A stretch of 64,000 bases of DNA from positions 13,178,967-13,242,966 of the forward strand of contig NC_051091.1 in assembly GCF_901709675.1 (NCBI RefSeq), given 5' to 3'. The notes under the pieces were generated by a model. That model was not told the DNA's origin and ran no database searches. It saw only the letters and a program-made list of their open reading frames with translations. Origin of the DNA: Syngnathus acus (taxonomy: Eukaryota > Chordata > Actinopteri > Syngnathiformes > Syngnathidae). Numbering within the stretch: the first letter of the stretch is position 1; every line of letters starts with the position of its first letter. Positions 22,152 through 32,700 of the stretch are shown here, piece by piece. A program made the translations under genes and the position numbers.

Positions 22152-24508
22152 GTCAAAGTCAAAGTCAGCTTTATTGTCAATCCCTTCATATGTCAAGACA
22201 CACAAAGAAACCGAAATTCCGTTTCCTCCATCCCACGGTGACGAGACATACAAGTAGGCGACACAAAACAAAAACAAGAAGGCACAAACCATAAATAATA
22301 AATAATAAATAATAAATAAAATAAAATGAGCGATGAATAAATAACAGACCAATAACCCATTAAATAAGAGGGGCAAAACCGAGCCAGTGTGCATACAGCA
22401 GACAGCAAGAACAGGACGCTACGCTGAAAGGGGGAGCGAGTTCAGGATCCTAACAGCCTGGAGTACGAAGCTGTTGGAAAGTCTGGTGGTGCGGGAGCGC
22501 AGGCTCCTGTACCGCCTCCCAGAGGGCAGAAGTTCAAACAAAGAGTGAGCGGGGTGACTCACATCACTCACAATCTTGGTCGCCTTGCGGGTGAGATGGG
22601 AGGTGTAAATGTCCTTCAAGGAGGGGAGAGAAGCACCAATAGTCTTACTAGCCGTTTTCACTATGCGCTGCAGGGCCTTCAAGTCGTGGTCAGTGCAGCT
22701 GCCACCCCAGACAGCAATACAGCTGGAGAGGACGCTCTCAATGGTGCCGCGGTAAAAAGTTGTCATGACGGCCGGAGGAGCCCCCGCTCGCCTGAGTTTC
22801 CGAAGGAAGTACAGGCGGCGCTGGGCCTTCTTCGCCAGCGATGCGGTGTTGGTGGACCAGGAGAGATCCTCACTGATGTGCACCCCCAGGAACCTGGCGC
22901 TGCTCACTCTCTCCACCACAGCACCGTCGATGGTCAGCGGCAGGTGTTGGGCGTGACCCTTCCGGAAGTCAACAACAATCTCCTTGGTCTTGTCGACGTT
23001 CAGCAGGAGGTTGTTGTCCCTGCACCACGCGGTCAGAAGGTCAACCTCCAGCCTGTATTGAGTCTCGTCTCCCTCGGTGATGAGACCCACCAGAGTCGTG
23101 TCGTCAGCAAACTTCACTATGCGGTTGCCGCTGCAGGTGGCAGCGCAGTCATGCGTCAGGAGGGTGAAGAGCAGTGGACTGAGCACGCAGCCTTGGGGGG
23201 CCCCTGTGCTCAGCGTGATGCTGGCGGAGATCTTGTCGCCAACACGTACCACCTGTGGCCTCTGACAGAGGAAGTCCAGTAGCCAGTTGCAGAGGCAGGT
23301 ACTGAGGCCCAGCTTGTCAAGTTTGCTGATGAGACGCTGCGGCACAATGGTGTTGAAGGCAGAACTGAAGTCCACAAACAGCAGCCTCACATACGAGTCC
23401 CTCCCCTCCAGGTGGGTGAGGGCCGAGTGGAGGGCAGAGCAGATGGCATCCTCAGAGGACCGTTTGGCTCGGTACGCAAACTGGAAGGGGTCAATGGTGG
23501 GGGGGAGAACTGACCGGATGTGCTCCAAGACAAGCCGCTCAAAGCACTTCATGATGATGGGCGTAAGTGCCACGGGGCGGTAGTCATTGAAGCAGGACGG
23601 AGCAGGCTTCTTCGGCACAGGTACGATGGTGGCAGCTTTGAAACACGACGGGACGATGGCCTGCTGCAGGGAAGTGTTAAAGATGTCCGTGAAGACACCC
23701 GTCAGCTCACCAGCGCAGTCCTTCAGCGCTCGACCCGGGATGTTGTCCGGGCCCGCCGCCTTACGGATGTCGATAGCGGCAAGCGTCCTCCTCACGCTGT
23801 CGGCGGAGAGGCACAGGGGCAGCTCGTGGGAAGGGGGAGTGGCCTTCAGCGGGCAAGTGCTGTCCTGAGCGTCGAAGCGAGCAAAGAAGCGGTTGAGGTC
23901 ATTGAGCAGACGGACGTCGCCTTCACAGCTCTGCGGCGCGGGCTTGTAGTCCGTGATGGTCTGAATGCTCTGCCAAAGGCGCCGTGCGTCCCTGCTGTCC
24001 TTGAAGTGGGCGGTAATTTTGCCCGAGAACGCCCTCTTCGCTTCTTTGATGTCCCGGGACAGGTCGGCCCTCGCAGTCCTCAAGCCAGCCTCATCCCCCG
24101 CCCGGAAGGCTTTGTCCCTGGCCCTCAGCAGCCTGAAGACAGCCCCTGTCAGCCATGGCTTCCGGTTAGCCCGAGTGACGACGGATATTGAGTGTGTCAC
24201 ATCATCAATGCACTTCCCGATGTAGGAGGAAACAGAGTCAGTATACTCCTCAATGTCCGCCCGACCGTCGCAAGTGGCAGCCCTCCTAAACACGTCCCAG
24301 TCGGTAGAGCCAAAGCAGTCACGAAGCGCATCAGAGGCACCCTCAGGCCACACCCGCACCCGCTTGCGAACTGGTCTGGATGTTCTCACCTTTTGTCTGT
24401 ATGCGGGCAAAAGCATAACAGTGATATGGTCAGAAAGTCCAAGATGGGGGAGGGGGGCGGCTTTGAAAGCTCCTTTATGCGAAGAGTAGACCAGGTCCAG
24501 GAAGCTGT
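22152..24508 (-). mobile_element. 5'-truncated LINE (CR1/L2/Rex1 group)
   Basis: The 3' tail on the minus strand is GACAATAAAGCTGACTTTGACTTTGA. The 5' end is cut inside the endonuclease (HLGLSDHITVM remains). It splits the hAT BED-finger frame, with a short GTTTTTC-like duplication at the edges. Confidence 0.85.
22419..24416 (-). CDS. LINE reverse transcriptase, open 665-residue frame
   Basis: After the tail of the endonuclease the protein has RT blocks [63 protein letters not shown] and FADDTTLVGLI, and a thumb and C-terminal region ending FELLPSGRRYR. The frame has no stop over its full length, so the copy is recent. It lacks a complete endonuclease because of 5' truncation. Together with 29781-32786 it shows that this LINE group has been active in the genome. 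Confidence 0.85.
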   Translation of the reverse strand: MLLPAYRQKVRTSRPVRKRVRVWPEGASDALRDCFGSTDWDVFRRAATCDGRADIEEYTDSVSSYIGKCIDDVTHSISVVTRANRKPWLTGAVFRLLRARDKAFRAGDEAGLRTARADLSRDIKEAKRAFSGKITAHFKDSRDARRLWQSIQTITDYKPAPQSCEGDVRLLNDLNRFFARFDAQDSTCPLKATPPSHELPLCLSADSVRRTLAAIDIRKAAGPDNIPGRALKDCAGELTGVFTDIFNTSLQQAIVPSCFKAATIVPVPKKPAPSCFNDYRPVALTPIIMKCFERLVLEHIRSVLPPTIDPFQFAYRAKRSSEDAICSALHSALTHLEGRDSYVRLLFVDFSSAFNTIVPQRLISKLDKLGLSTCLCNWLLDFLCQRPQVVRVGDKISASITLSTGAPQGCVLSPLLFTLLTHDCAATCSGNRIVKFADDTTLVGLITEGDETQYRLEVDLLTAWCRDNNLLLNVDKTKEIVVDFRKGHAQHLPLTIDGAVVERVSSARFLGVHISEDLSWSTNTASLAKKAQRRLYFLRKLRRAGAPPAVMTTFYRGTIESVLSSCIAVWGGSCTDHDLKALQRIVKTASKTIGASLPSLKDIYTSHLTRKATKIVSDVSHPAHSLFELLPSGRRYRSLRSRTTRLSNSFVLQAVRILNSLPLSA

Positions 24509-24588
24509 TTTTCTAATTTCTAAAGAGACAGTTGCCTTGTTTAAGGATTTCAACCTAAACAGACACTATCAGATTAAACATGCTAACA

Positions 24589-24789
24589 CAGGGGTCTCAA
24601 ACTCCAGTCCTCGGGGGCCGCATTCCTACATGTTTTCCAAGTTTCCCTCGTTAAACACACCTGATTCAATTATCAGGCTCCTGCAGAACGTGAGGATGAA
24701 CTGATCATTTGAATCAGGTGTGTTTAACGAGGGAAACTTGGAAAACATGTAGGAATGCGGCCCCCGAGGACTGGAGTTTGAGACCCCTG
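24589..24789. mobile_element. Palindromic hAT MITE, 201 bp
   Basis: The terminal inverted repeat begins CAGGGGTCTCAAACTCCAGT and is about 75 bp long, leaving a short loop, so the whole element can fold as a hairpin. The 8-bp TSD TGCTAACA is perfect (24581-24588 and 24790-24797). It sits in the coding part of the larger hAT. Confidence 0.95.
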
Positions 24790-24900
24790 TGCTAACACAT
24801 ACGACAAGCTAACAGGGAGTGACCGCGCTGATAAAGTGAAGCAGCTCCAAGCTGAACTGGCATCACAACAGCGATTCTTCACACGGGGCTGTGAGTCAAA

Positions 24901-25333
24901 AGTAAATCAAAAGTAAATATTACTTAATATTAAATATTACGAAGTGGCCATGTTAATACTGTTGATGTTATGAACCTGTAGACGTGAAACAAACTATTAC
25001 TTTCTGAAAGATATTGTAAATGACAAGAGCAAAACTCACTTGTTTTAAGTTTTAATGATAACAGACAACTTTGCATTACTTATAACTCCTGTTTAAAATG
25101 TTCATGAGGCAAAAATCATTTTAAACTCATGTAAATTTAAGATATTTCATACAGTTTGTTCAATGTTATCTGATTCTTCAGATATGAATGAAAGACAGAA
25201 TTTGTGTTTTTAGAGTTGTTCACATCTGCCTGAGTGGATTATATTTGGTTGTTTTGTCATTTAAAAAATAAAGACAATTGGGACAATAAAATTTGTTTTA
25301 TAACAGTGTGTATTTGCATGAAATTTTTGTATA
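24901..25333. other. AT-rich 3' body of the hAT element
   Basis: No ORF or domain is seen. The coding region ends at about 24905 and the DNA up to the mariner is noncoding remnant. Confidence 0.5.
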
Positions 25334-25914
25334 GGGTGTTTCATAAAGTACGCAGTTTTTAAAAATGCAATAAATCAGCCAAAATCGATGCAAAATTCAA
25401 AATTTTTATTTAATTTCATTCAACATATACTTCAATTTAATAATGAAAAATGATATCGAGCATATGTCCACCTCCACTTTCTCTGCAGGCAGTCATCCGA
25501 TCGTTGAAATTCACAGGGCTCACATTCACACTGTCTTGCACTACCGCAATGTTTTGTTGTGTTCGAACATCACGGTTTCGACCGGGCGATTTTCTGGTTG
25601 CAACTGACCCAGATTCTTCGAATTTCTGTACCAACCTCGAAACTGTTGTTGCGGTCGGGGCATTGTCACGTCCAAAGATCGCGCGAAGTTTACGGACAGT
25701 CTCTGCGTAGCACTCCCCGTTTTTGTAATGAGTTCTCACAATAAGAATGCGTTGCTCGATACTGATCCGCTCCATGGCTACAAAATGGAAAAACGACAAA
25801 TGGTCTTCTAATCGGAGTGATAATAGATAACGAAAATGATAGAAACAGTGCTGACAATCTTCAAACAAAAAAATCCCGCGCAATTAAAAAACTGCGTACT
25901 TTATGAAACACCCT
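25334..25914 (-). mobile_element. Internally deleted mariner/Tc-type element
   Basis: Inverted ends GGGTGTTTCATAAAGTACGC and GCGTACTTTATGAAACACCC bound 581 bp at a TA-containing site. Only part of the transposase remains. Confidence 0.85.
25437..25775 (-). pseudogene. Mariner-like transposase with DDE domain deleted
   Basis: From MERISIEQRILIVRTHYKNG the first 80 residues form the helix-turn-helix DNA-binding part (the fold catalogued as DUF4817, by my recollection). The sequence then jumps to a C-terminal segment with GGGHMLDIIFHY. The catalytic DDE domain between them is missing, so the frame stays open but cannot catalyse transposition. A product would bind the inverted repeats at most. 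Confidence 0.7.
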
Positions 25915-26015
25915 TTAGTTAAAAAATGTCCGAAAAAAACTATTGGCCACCGGGCCCCTTCACTTTATCAAATCTGTCCCTCCTTGCAAAGAGTTTGGAC
26001 ACCCCTGCCCTACAC

Positions 26016-26709
26016 CATCAGCGACTCCCAGTTTGTATTCTTTGCATGCTTAAAGACGACCAATGGATGGGATGCCTCCTCCATTTGCGGCAGCAAAAAG
26101 TTAATCGGTTTTATCATGTTGCTATTTTTCACGTACATTATGATTTTGAAACACGGGGAGAGGTCATGAATGAGCGCTTTCACATTAGGCTTGGCTGGCG
26201 CTTTGTAGCTACGTACCGCCGCCTCCCAATACTGCTGTCAAGCAACTTCGCACACCAAGTGGTTTATTGGTGTCTGTCTGGTGCGTACAAAACGTGGAAA
26301 AGCAAAATATCATCCAAATGTTAAACGAGACATCTGTGTCTTTGCCGACTCCGCCCGCATTCAAACTTCATCGCCAACATTCCTTTTCACGATGGCAGCC
26401 CAAGTCCCGTTGAAAGTCCGAATGGTGGAGCGGCGGTGGTCACTCCAACTAGGAAAAGGAAATTGTCAGAGCCACAGAGGCACTTCCCGTCCTTCCAGAA
26501 TGATGAGCGCTACAAACAGTATCTTGCTGTTTTTTTGCTCTCATTGACTTGTTTGTTGCTCTTAGATGGGTTGTCCTCATTGCCCTCGAGGTCGTTGGTG
26601 TGTTGTTCTTGCTGTCGCCGCCCTTCTCGTTGATCTCCTCCTTCATCCCGTCATTGTTGTTCGGCTTCTCCCTGTCATCATCGATGTCGTCTTTCCGCGC
26701 GCGCCTCAC
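26016..26709. other. Remainder of the tRNA-like SINE and matrilin 3' flank
   Basis: 26008-26040 is the head of the tRNA-like SINE. On the minus strand an AATAAA at 26263-26268 lies about 440 bp beyond the matrilin stop and may be its polyadenylation signal. The frame at 26436-26550 is not recognised. Confidence 0.45.
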
Positions 26710-29700
26710 TCACTTCCTGTTAAACAGCCGTCGCTCCAGCTTCTCCAGTCGGGCACTCACGGCAGCCAGTGGACGCCTGGACGTTAAGGAGCAAACGCTT
26801 CGCGCTCTTCCAAACAGTCACGCCCTTGATCGGACTGAGCGAGCGTCACAGCCCCGGCTTGTGCCTTCTTGCGCTTCCCTCCCAGCGGCGTGAAACGCGA
26901 GAGGAACGGGGCCACCTGAGGAGGGCTTTTTGGTCATCTTTGCGTAGCGACTCCCACGTGCATGCCAAGGGCCGAAAGCCCGGATCAACGGTGTTGTGTG
27001 TCACATCTTGGATTGGCTGGAAACGCTGAGCAAACGAGGTGGAACGTTAACAGCAGCAATTTTGGAGATGGGGCAGATTCAACGCTTGACATCCACGTCT
27101 CCGAGACTCTCCGGTCTTGGGCACGATCGCACAAGTCTGTGTTTCAGACACCCTCACTCGATTGGACTCAACCCACGTGTACGGTGGGGATTTTGCAATG
27201 CCACCGGATGTCTGTGTGAATTCGACACACCGAGTGCCGGCGCTATCTACGGATCTACTGTGCGAAAGCCAACAGCGACTCCGCCAGGCACTGTGTGAAA
27301 AGCACGCCTTGCTCGACACGGTAAATGTCCAGTGGGATGCGTTTGACTGCTCGGTTACAACTGATGGTGGTGGTGGTAGGGGGTGGGGTGACACGGACAC
27401 GCAGCGTGGCTTGCCCGCGTGGAAAGGATATGCGAGTGTGTGACGCGCTCCAGGTTGCTGACGGTGGCCTGCTGGAACTCCACCAGGTTCTCGCAGGCAC
27501 ACGGGTCCTTCACCTCGATCTCACCTTGACTTTCCTCTGCGGACGGCAACGCAAATCAGTAAGGAAATCAGGCCAACCTTCTCACCGCCACTTTTACGTG
27601 TTTTTGTTCCTTTGCTTTTTTTTGTACCTGGACACACGTTGAGGTTGAGCGCGATGGTGCTGATGGCGTTGAAGTCGGAGGCGTAGAAGAAATGCTTCTC
27701 CAAAGGTTCCGAGGCGATCTCGCGAAGCTCCTCCTCCAAGGCTTTGCCCACGCCCACCGCGTACATAATGATGCCTGGCGGCGAGCCCACGTCACAAAGT
27801 CGGCATCCAGACGCGATTCGGGCCAGGCGAAGGCGGCGCCAAGGGCAGACGCAGCCAAGACGCAGCAAACTGCCAGTGGGAGGCAGAGCAGAGCGGGAAG
27901 AGAGCCACGAGCAAACGCAAGCTAAACGGGAACCAAACGAGCGAGCAAACCGGAAGCGGATGGGAAGAAAAGGCCAGAGGAACTGGCAGTCGACGGTAAC
28001 AGGAAGCAGGCAAGCCAACAAAATTTACGCAGGCAAAAGGCAAGCAAATACTGCGGGAAGCTCAAGCCTGAAGGAAAGTGGGAGTGGACGTGAGACCGTC
28101 CAGGACCAAACGGCAAAACGAAACGGGAAGCCAGCAAGAAAGGAGACGGAAAGAGGAAAGGAAGAGGTGCCGAAGACAGGAGGCGGTAAAGAAAGGAGGA
28201 GGCGGCAAAAAAAGGAGCTGCCGTAAAAGAAAGGAGGAGCCGGCAAAGAAAGGAGGAGAAGGCAAAGAAAGGAGGAGACGGCAAAGAAAGGAGGAGGCGG
28301 CGAAGAAAGGAGGTGGCTCCGACCGGCTTGTTTGGCCTTCTTGGCGAAGTCGCTGATGTCGTCCTGCGAGCGTCCGTCGGTGAAGACTAGGCCGATCCTG
28401 GGAATGTTGAGGGCTGGTGCTCGGGCGCCTTCCGTCTCTGAGAAGCTGCTCTCCAGCATGTGCTGCAGCGCCAGGCCCGTCATGGTGCCCTTCTCCATGT
28501 ACGGCATCTGCACGCGAAGCACACGCAACTCAAGAATAGGTGTCCTGTCTCCGTCCTACCCCGGTCAGCCTGTCTGTTTCTGTGCCCAAATGAAGCTTTG
28601 CCGCTTCGTGTCTCCATGAACTCTGTCTCCCTGTCCTCCTTTCTTCATTCACACTCCATCCATTTGAGCGTAATGTTACATTTACTGCATTATTTCGAAT
28701 GCACTTCCAAATAAAAGCCTTTGCCTAATCCTTACAACCGATTTTCTTTGAGACGCGCTCAATTAGGACAGGCGTCACTCTCTGTGTACGCGTCAAAGTT
28801 GTCTAAAAGACTTCAGGGCTGGAGACAAGCGGTTGCTTTTTAAATACAAGGTCTTCCTTTTAGTCCGAAAGAGGAAGCGGACCTTGTTGACAGCAGCTTT
28901 GATGTCGTCCACGCTGTGGAAGCGGTCTAGCGTGAACTCGGTCTTGACCCGACTGGAGTACTGGACCAGGCCCACCCGGGTGCCGTGCTCCGACACGTCC
29001 AGCGTGTCCACCACCTGACGGTGGACAGATGGAAGAAAGGAGGAGGGAAAGGAGGAAGGAAGGAAGGAAGGACAAAATCACCATTTGGGACTTGGCATTC
29101 TGCCGACGAGCGCTCCGTCCCCACTCCTGAATCATCAGATGATTCGGGATCGTGGCAGGCACCTTATTGACAAACTTCTTGACCAGCTCAAAGTTGTGAG
29201 GGCGGACACTCTTGGAGCCGTCGATCAACAGCACCAGGTCCATGATGGCCGACTTGCACGCTAAAAGGCCGTGACCACAATGTGACTGCGCTGTTTGCAT
29301 TTGTGCAAGTAGCTGCATCTTTGTATGTCAGTGTGCATGCATGCATGGATTGGAGTGAGTGAATGAGTGCGTCCATGCCGTAGGGTGCCGCCTTACTTCC
29401 GCAGCTCTTGCCGTCCTCCTGCAGGAGTTGCCCATCGGGACACAAGCAGTAGTACGAGCCCGGCGTAGTCACGCACCGATGCTCGCATCCGTGATCCGGC
29501 AAATCACACATGTCCAACTCTGCACACAAACCAAGCGCATGTGTCAGAGCAACAAAAGGCACCATACAAGAAAGATTTTGATGAAACCTTCCAAAACAAT
29601 CTGTTCAAATGAAGGAACAAAAGGTAGAATATCAAATGAACATGCAAAGGATTTTTTTTTTAAAGGCAAACGGGCAGCACAAAACAGCGCAACGGGCCCA

Positions 29701-32700
29701 AAGGCGCAAAGATGCAAGCACTTGGACAACACGTACGCGCGCACGTCCGCTTGCATGCACTCTGTCCATGCATATCCAAGATGGCGGCGCCCCTGTTGGC
29801 CGCGGCCGCTACGGGTCTCAGCATACGACGAGGATATTCACAAAATATGTCGCCTAGGACACTACAAACAACTCAAAGTTTAGTTTATCCATCCAGTAGA
29901 TTAGCGTATGATCGCCAGCGCCTGCTGGAGGTACGGTCATCGAGTGTTTTCGGACACGTAGCCACAACTACCCTAGTCTGTTTGCGTAGCCTCGGAGTGC
30001 TCAGGGCGCTAGCCCCAGGAGCTCACGACGCAGCGGGCTCGCCGGGCAGCACACGCCGGAGGAGGAGTAAGCGTAGGCGGTGTGACCGGCGGCGAAAGCG
30101 CGGCTGTCGAGGTGGGCTAACGGCTAAGCTGAGAGCTAACCCCTACAAACCGCCGCTTCCATCCATCTTCCTCTCCAACGTCCGCTCGCTGGATAATAAA
30201 ATGGACCATCTAAAACTGGAACTCTCTTCAAAGAGGGAAGTTAGAAACTGCTGCGCTCTCATCCTGACGGAGACATGGCTGAACTCATCAATGCCGGACA
30301 ACGCCGTTAGCCTGGAGGGGCTCGCTACATTCCGCGCCGACAGAAACAGCGAGCTAAGCGGTAAATCCCGAGGAGGTGGGCTGTGTGTCTACATCAACAA
30401 CAACTGGTGCAAAAATGCTAGATCTGTCGCCAGCTTCTGCTCTTCGGACATCGAGCTTTTGACTGTGAACTGCAGACCCTTCTACCTGCCCAGGGAGTTT
30501 ACTGTTGTTAGCATCACGGCTGTGTACGTGCCTCCTAGCGCTAACACTAAAGAGGCCATGAGGGTTCTCTACCGGACAATTAGTGAGCTGCAATCCACGC
30601 ACACAGAGGGGGTTTTCATCATTGCTGGGGACTTCAACCAGGCTAGCATGAAGACTATTCTCCCTCATTTTTACCAACACGTGGATTTTCCAACTCGGGG
30701 AGAGAACACTCTGGACTTGGTTTACACCAATATAAAGGATGCATTCAGAGCAGCCCCCCGCCCCCACCTCGGCTCTTCAGACCACCTATCTGTTATGCTA
30801 ACCCCTGCATACAGGCCCCTGCTGATCAGAGCAAAACCCACAGTGAAGCAGGTGAGGGTGTGGTCTGAGGGGGCCATGGAGGCACTCCAGGACTGCTTTG
30901 AGTGCTCTGACTGGGACATGTTCAAATCAGCAGCAACATATGACAATCAGATCAACATTGATGAGTACGCCATGACTGTGTCAGCCTACATCAACAAATG
31001 CTCCGAGGACGTCAGCACCACTAAGAACATCATCACCCGAGCCAACCAACGACCCTGGATGACTGAGGATGTACGTCATACGCTGCGAGCACGGAACTCA
31101 GCCTTCAAGTCTGGCGACAAGGAGGCACTGAGGACAGCGAGAGCCAACTTGAACCGTGCCATCAGGCTAGCGAAGCGAAGCCACAGTCGGAAAATTCAGG
31201 ATTTTTTCCACGACGCCAATAACACCAGGAGTATGTGGCAAGGCATACGGGCGATCACGGACTACAACTCACCCTCCCCCCCGGTGGGTGAGGTTGATGC
31301 TGACTTCCTAAATGGTCTAAATAACTTCTTTGGGCGTTTTGAGGCACTAAACAGCACTCCGGCAGTTAAAACTGTTCCCCACCAGGAAGAGGAGGTCCTC
31401 TGCCTTGACTCAGCCGACGTGTGGAAGACTCTGAGAAGAGTCAACCCACGTAAGGCCCCAGGCCCCGACAACATACCTGGGCGGGTGTTCAAGGAATGTG
31501 CAGGCCAGCTGGCTGGTGTCATCACAGACATTTTTAACATCTCGCTGGACCAAGCCAAAGTGCCAGTGTGCTTCAAGGCTGCCTCCATCATTCCGGTGCC
31601 GAAGAAACCTCAAATCACCTCATGGAATGACTACAGACCTGTGGCACTGACTCCCATCATGATGAAGTGCTTCGAAAGGCTGCTCAAAGATCACATCGTC
31701 TCCAGACTCCCCCCAACATTCGATCCGTTCCAGTTTGCCTACCGGCAGAACCGCTCCACTGAGGATGCCATCTCCTCCGTTCTTCACCTGAGCCTGGCTC
31801 ACCTGGAGGAGAGGAACACCCACGTGCGGTTGCTGTTCCTGGACTTCAGCTCAGCGTTTAATACCATCATTCCACAACATCTGGTGGAAAAACTGGAACA
31901 CCTGGGCTTCAGCACCCCCCTTCGGAACTGGCTGCTAGACTTCCTCACCAACAGACCTCAGTCAGTCCGGGTCGGACAGAACACCTCCGATGTCATCACC
32001 CTCAGCACAGGCTCCCCTCAGGGCTGCGTCCTGAGCCCCCTGCTGTTCACCCTGATGACACACGACTGCGCCCCCAGGTTCACCACCAATCACATCGTGA
32101 AGTTTGCAGACGACACAACGGTGGTGGGCCTCATCAGGGACAACAACGACCTGGACTACAGAGAGGAGGTGGAGCAGTTGGTGGGCTGGTGCAGAGAAAA
32201 TAGCCTGATCCTGAATGTGGAGAAGACGAAGGAGATCATCGTCGACTTCAGGAAGAACCAGCCTCACCACGCTCCACTGATCATCAACAGCTCAGCTGTG
32301 GAGGTGGTCAGCAGCACTAAATTCCTGGGAGTCCACATCACAGACGACCTCACCTGGACTGTGAACACCACAACACTGGTCAAGAGGGCACAGAAGCGCT
32401 TGTACTTCCTGCGGAGGATGAGGAGAGCCCACCTGCCCCCACCCATCATGAGGACGTTCTACCGAAGCACCATAGAGAGCATTCTGACAAGCTGTCTCTC
32501 GGTGTGGTGTGGAGGTTGCAGCGCCTCCGATTGGAAGAACCTGAGGAGAGTGGTGAGGACAGCAGAGAGGATCATCGGGGCTCCTCTTCCCTCCATTCAG
32601 GACTTGTCATCCCAGCGCTGCGTGTCCCGAGCCCGAAATATTATCAGTGACCCATCACACCCCCACCATGGACTGTTCTCCCTGCTGCCCTCTGGGAAGA

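Larger units (their letters stand above)
22039..24900 (+). pseudogene. hAT transposase N-terminus (GTF2IRD2/ZBED-like), interrupted
   Basis: The frame starts MATAKKTRKVDIEGPRF and runs to GNCVF at about 22150. It resumes after the LINE with ISKETVALFKDFNLNRHYQ and, after the MITE, with YDKLTGSDRADKVKQL. This is the BED-like zinc-binding N-terminus known from GTF2IRD2-type hAT-derived proteins. It is split twice and the catalytic domain is missing, so it is dead. Confidence 0.75.
21847..26007 (+). mobile_element. hAT transposon with BED-finger coding remains
   Basis: The left arm reads CCAAACTCCGGCCCGCGGGCC and the right end AAAGAGTTTGGACACCCCTG, giving a CAGGGGTGTCCAAACTC-type hAT end that is clipped on the left. 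The flanks CCCAACAC (21839-21846) and CCCTACAC (26008-26015) are an 8-bp TSD with one difference. It carries later insertions: a LINE, a 201-bp MITE and a mariner-like element. Most of the transposase is gone. Confidence 0.8.

Noticed and set aside
26436-26633. Frame MVTPTRKRKLSEPQRHFPSF as a gene
   Set aside because: It is short, has no partner exons and overlaps the 3' flank of matrilin.
27922-28528. Lys/Arg-rich or Pro/Ser-rich proteins in the matrilin intron
   Set aside because: They arise from a purine minisatellite; the real exon is 28507-28324 on the minus strand in another frame.
29544-29756. Minus-strand frame next to the LINE as an extra matrilin exon
   Set aside because: It is intron read through; the true exon ends at 29737 at a GTACGTG donor with the right phase.
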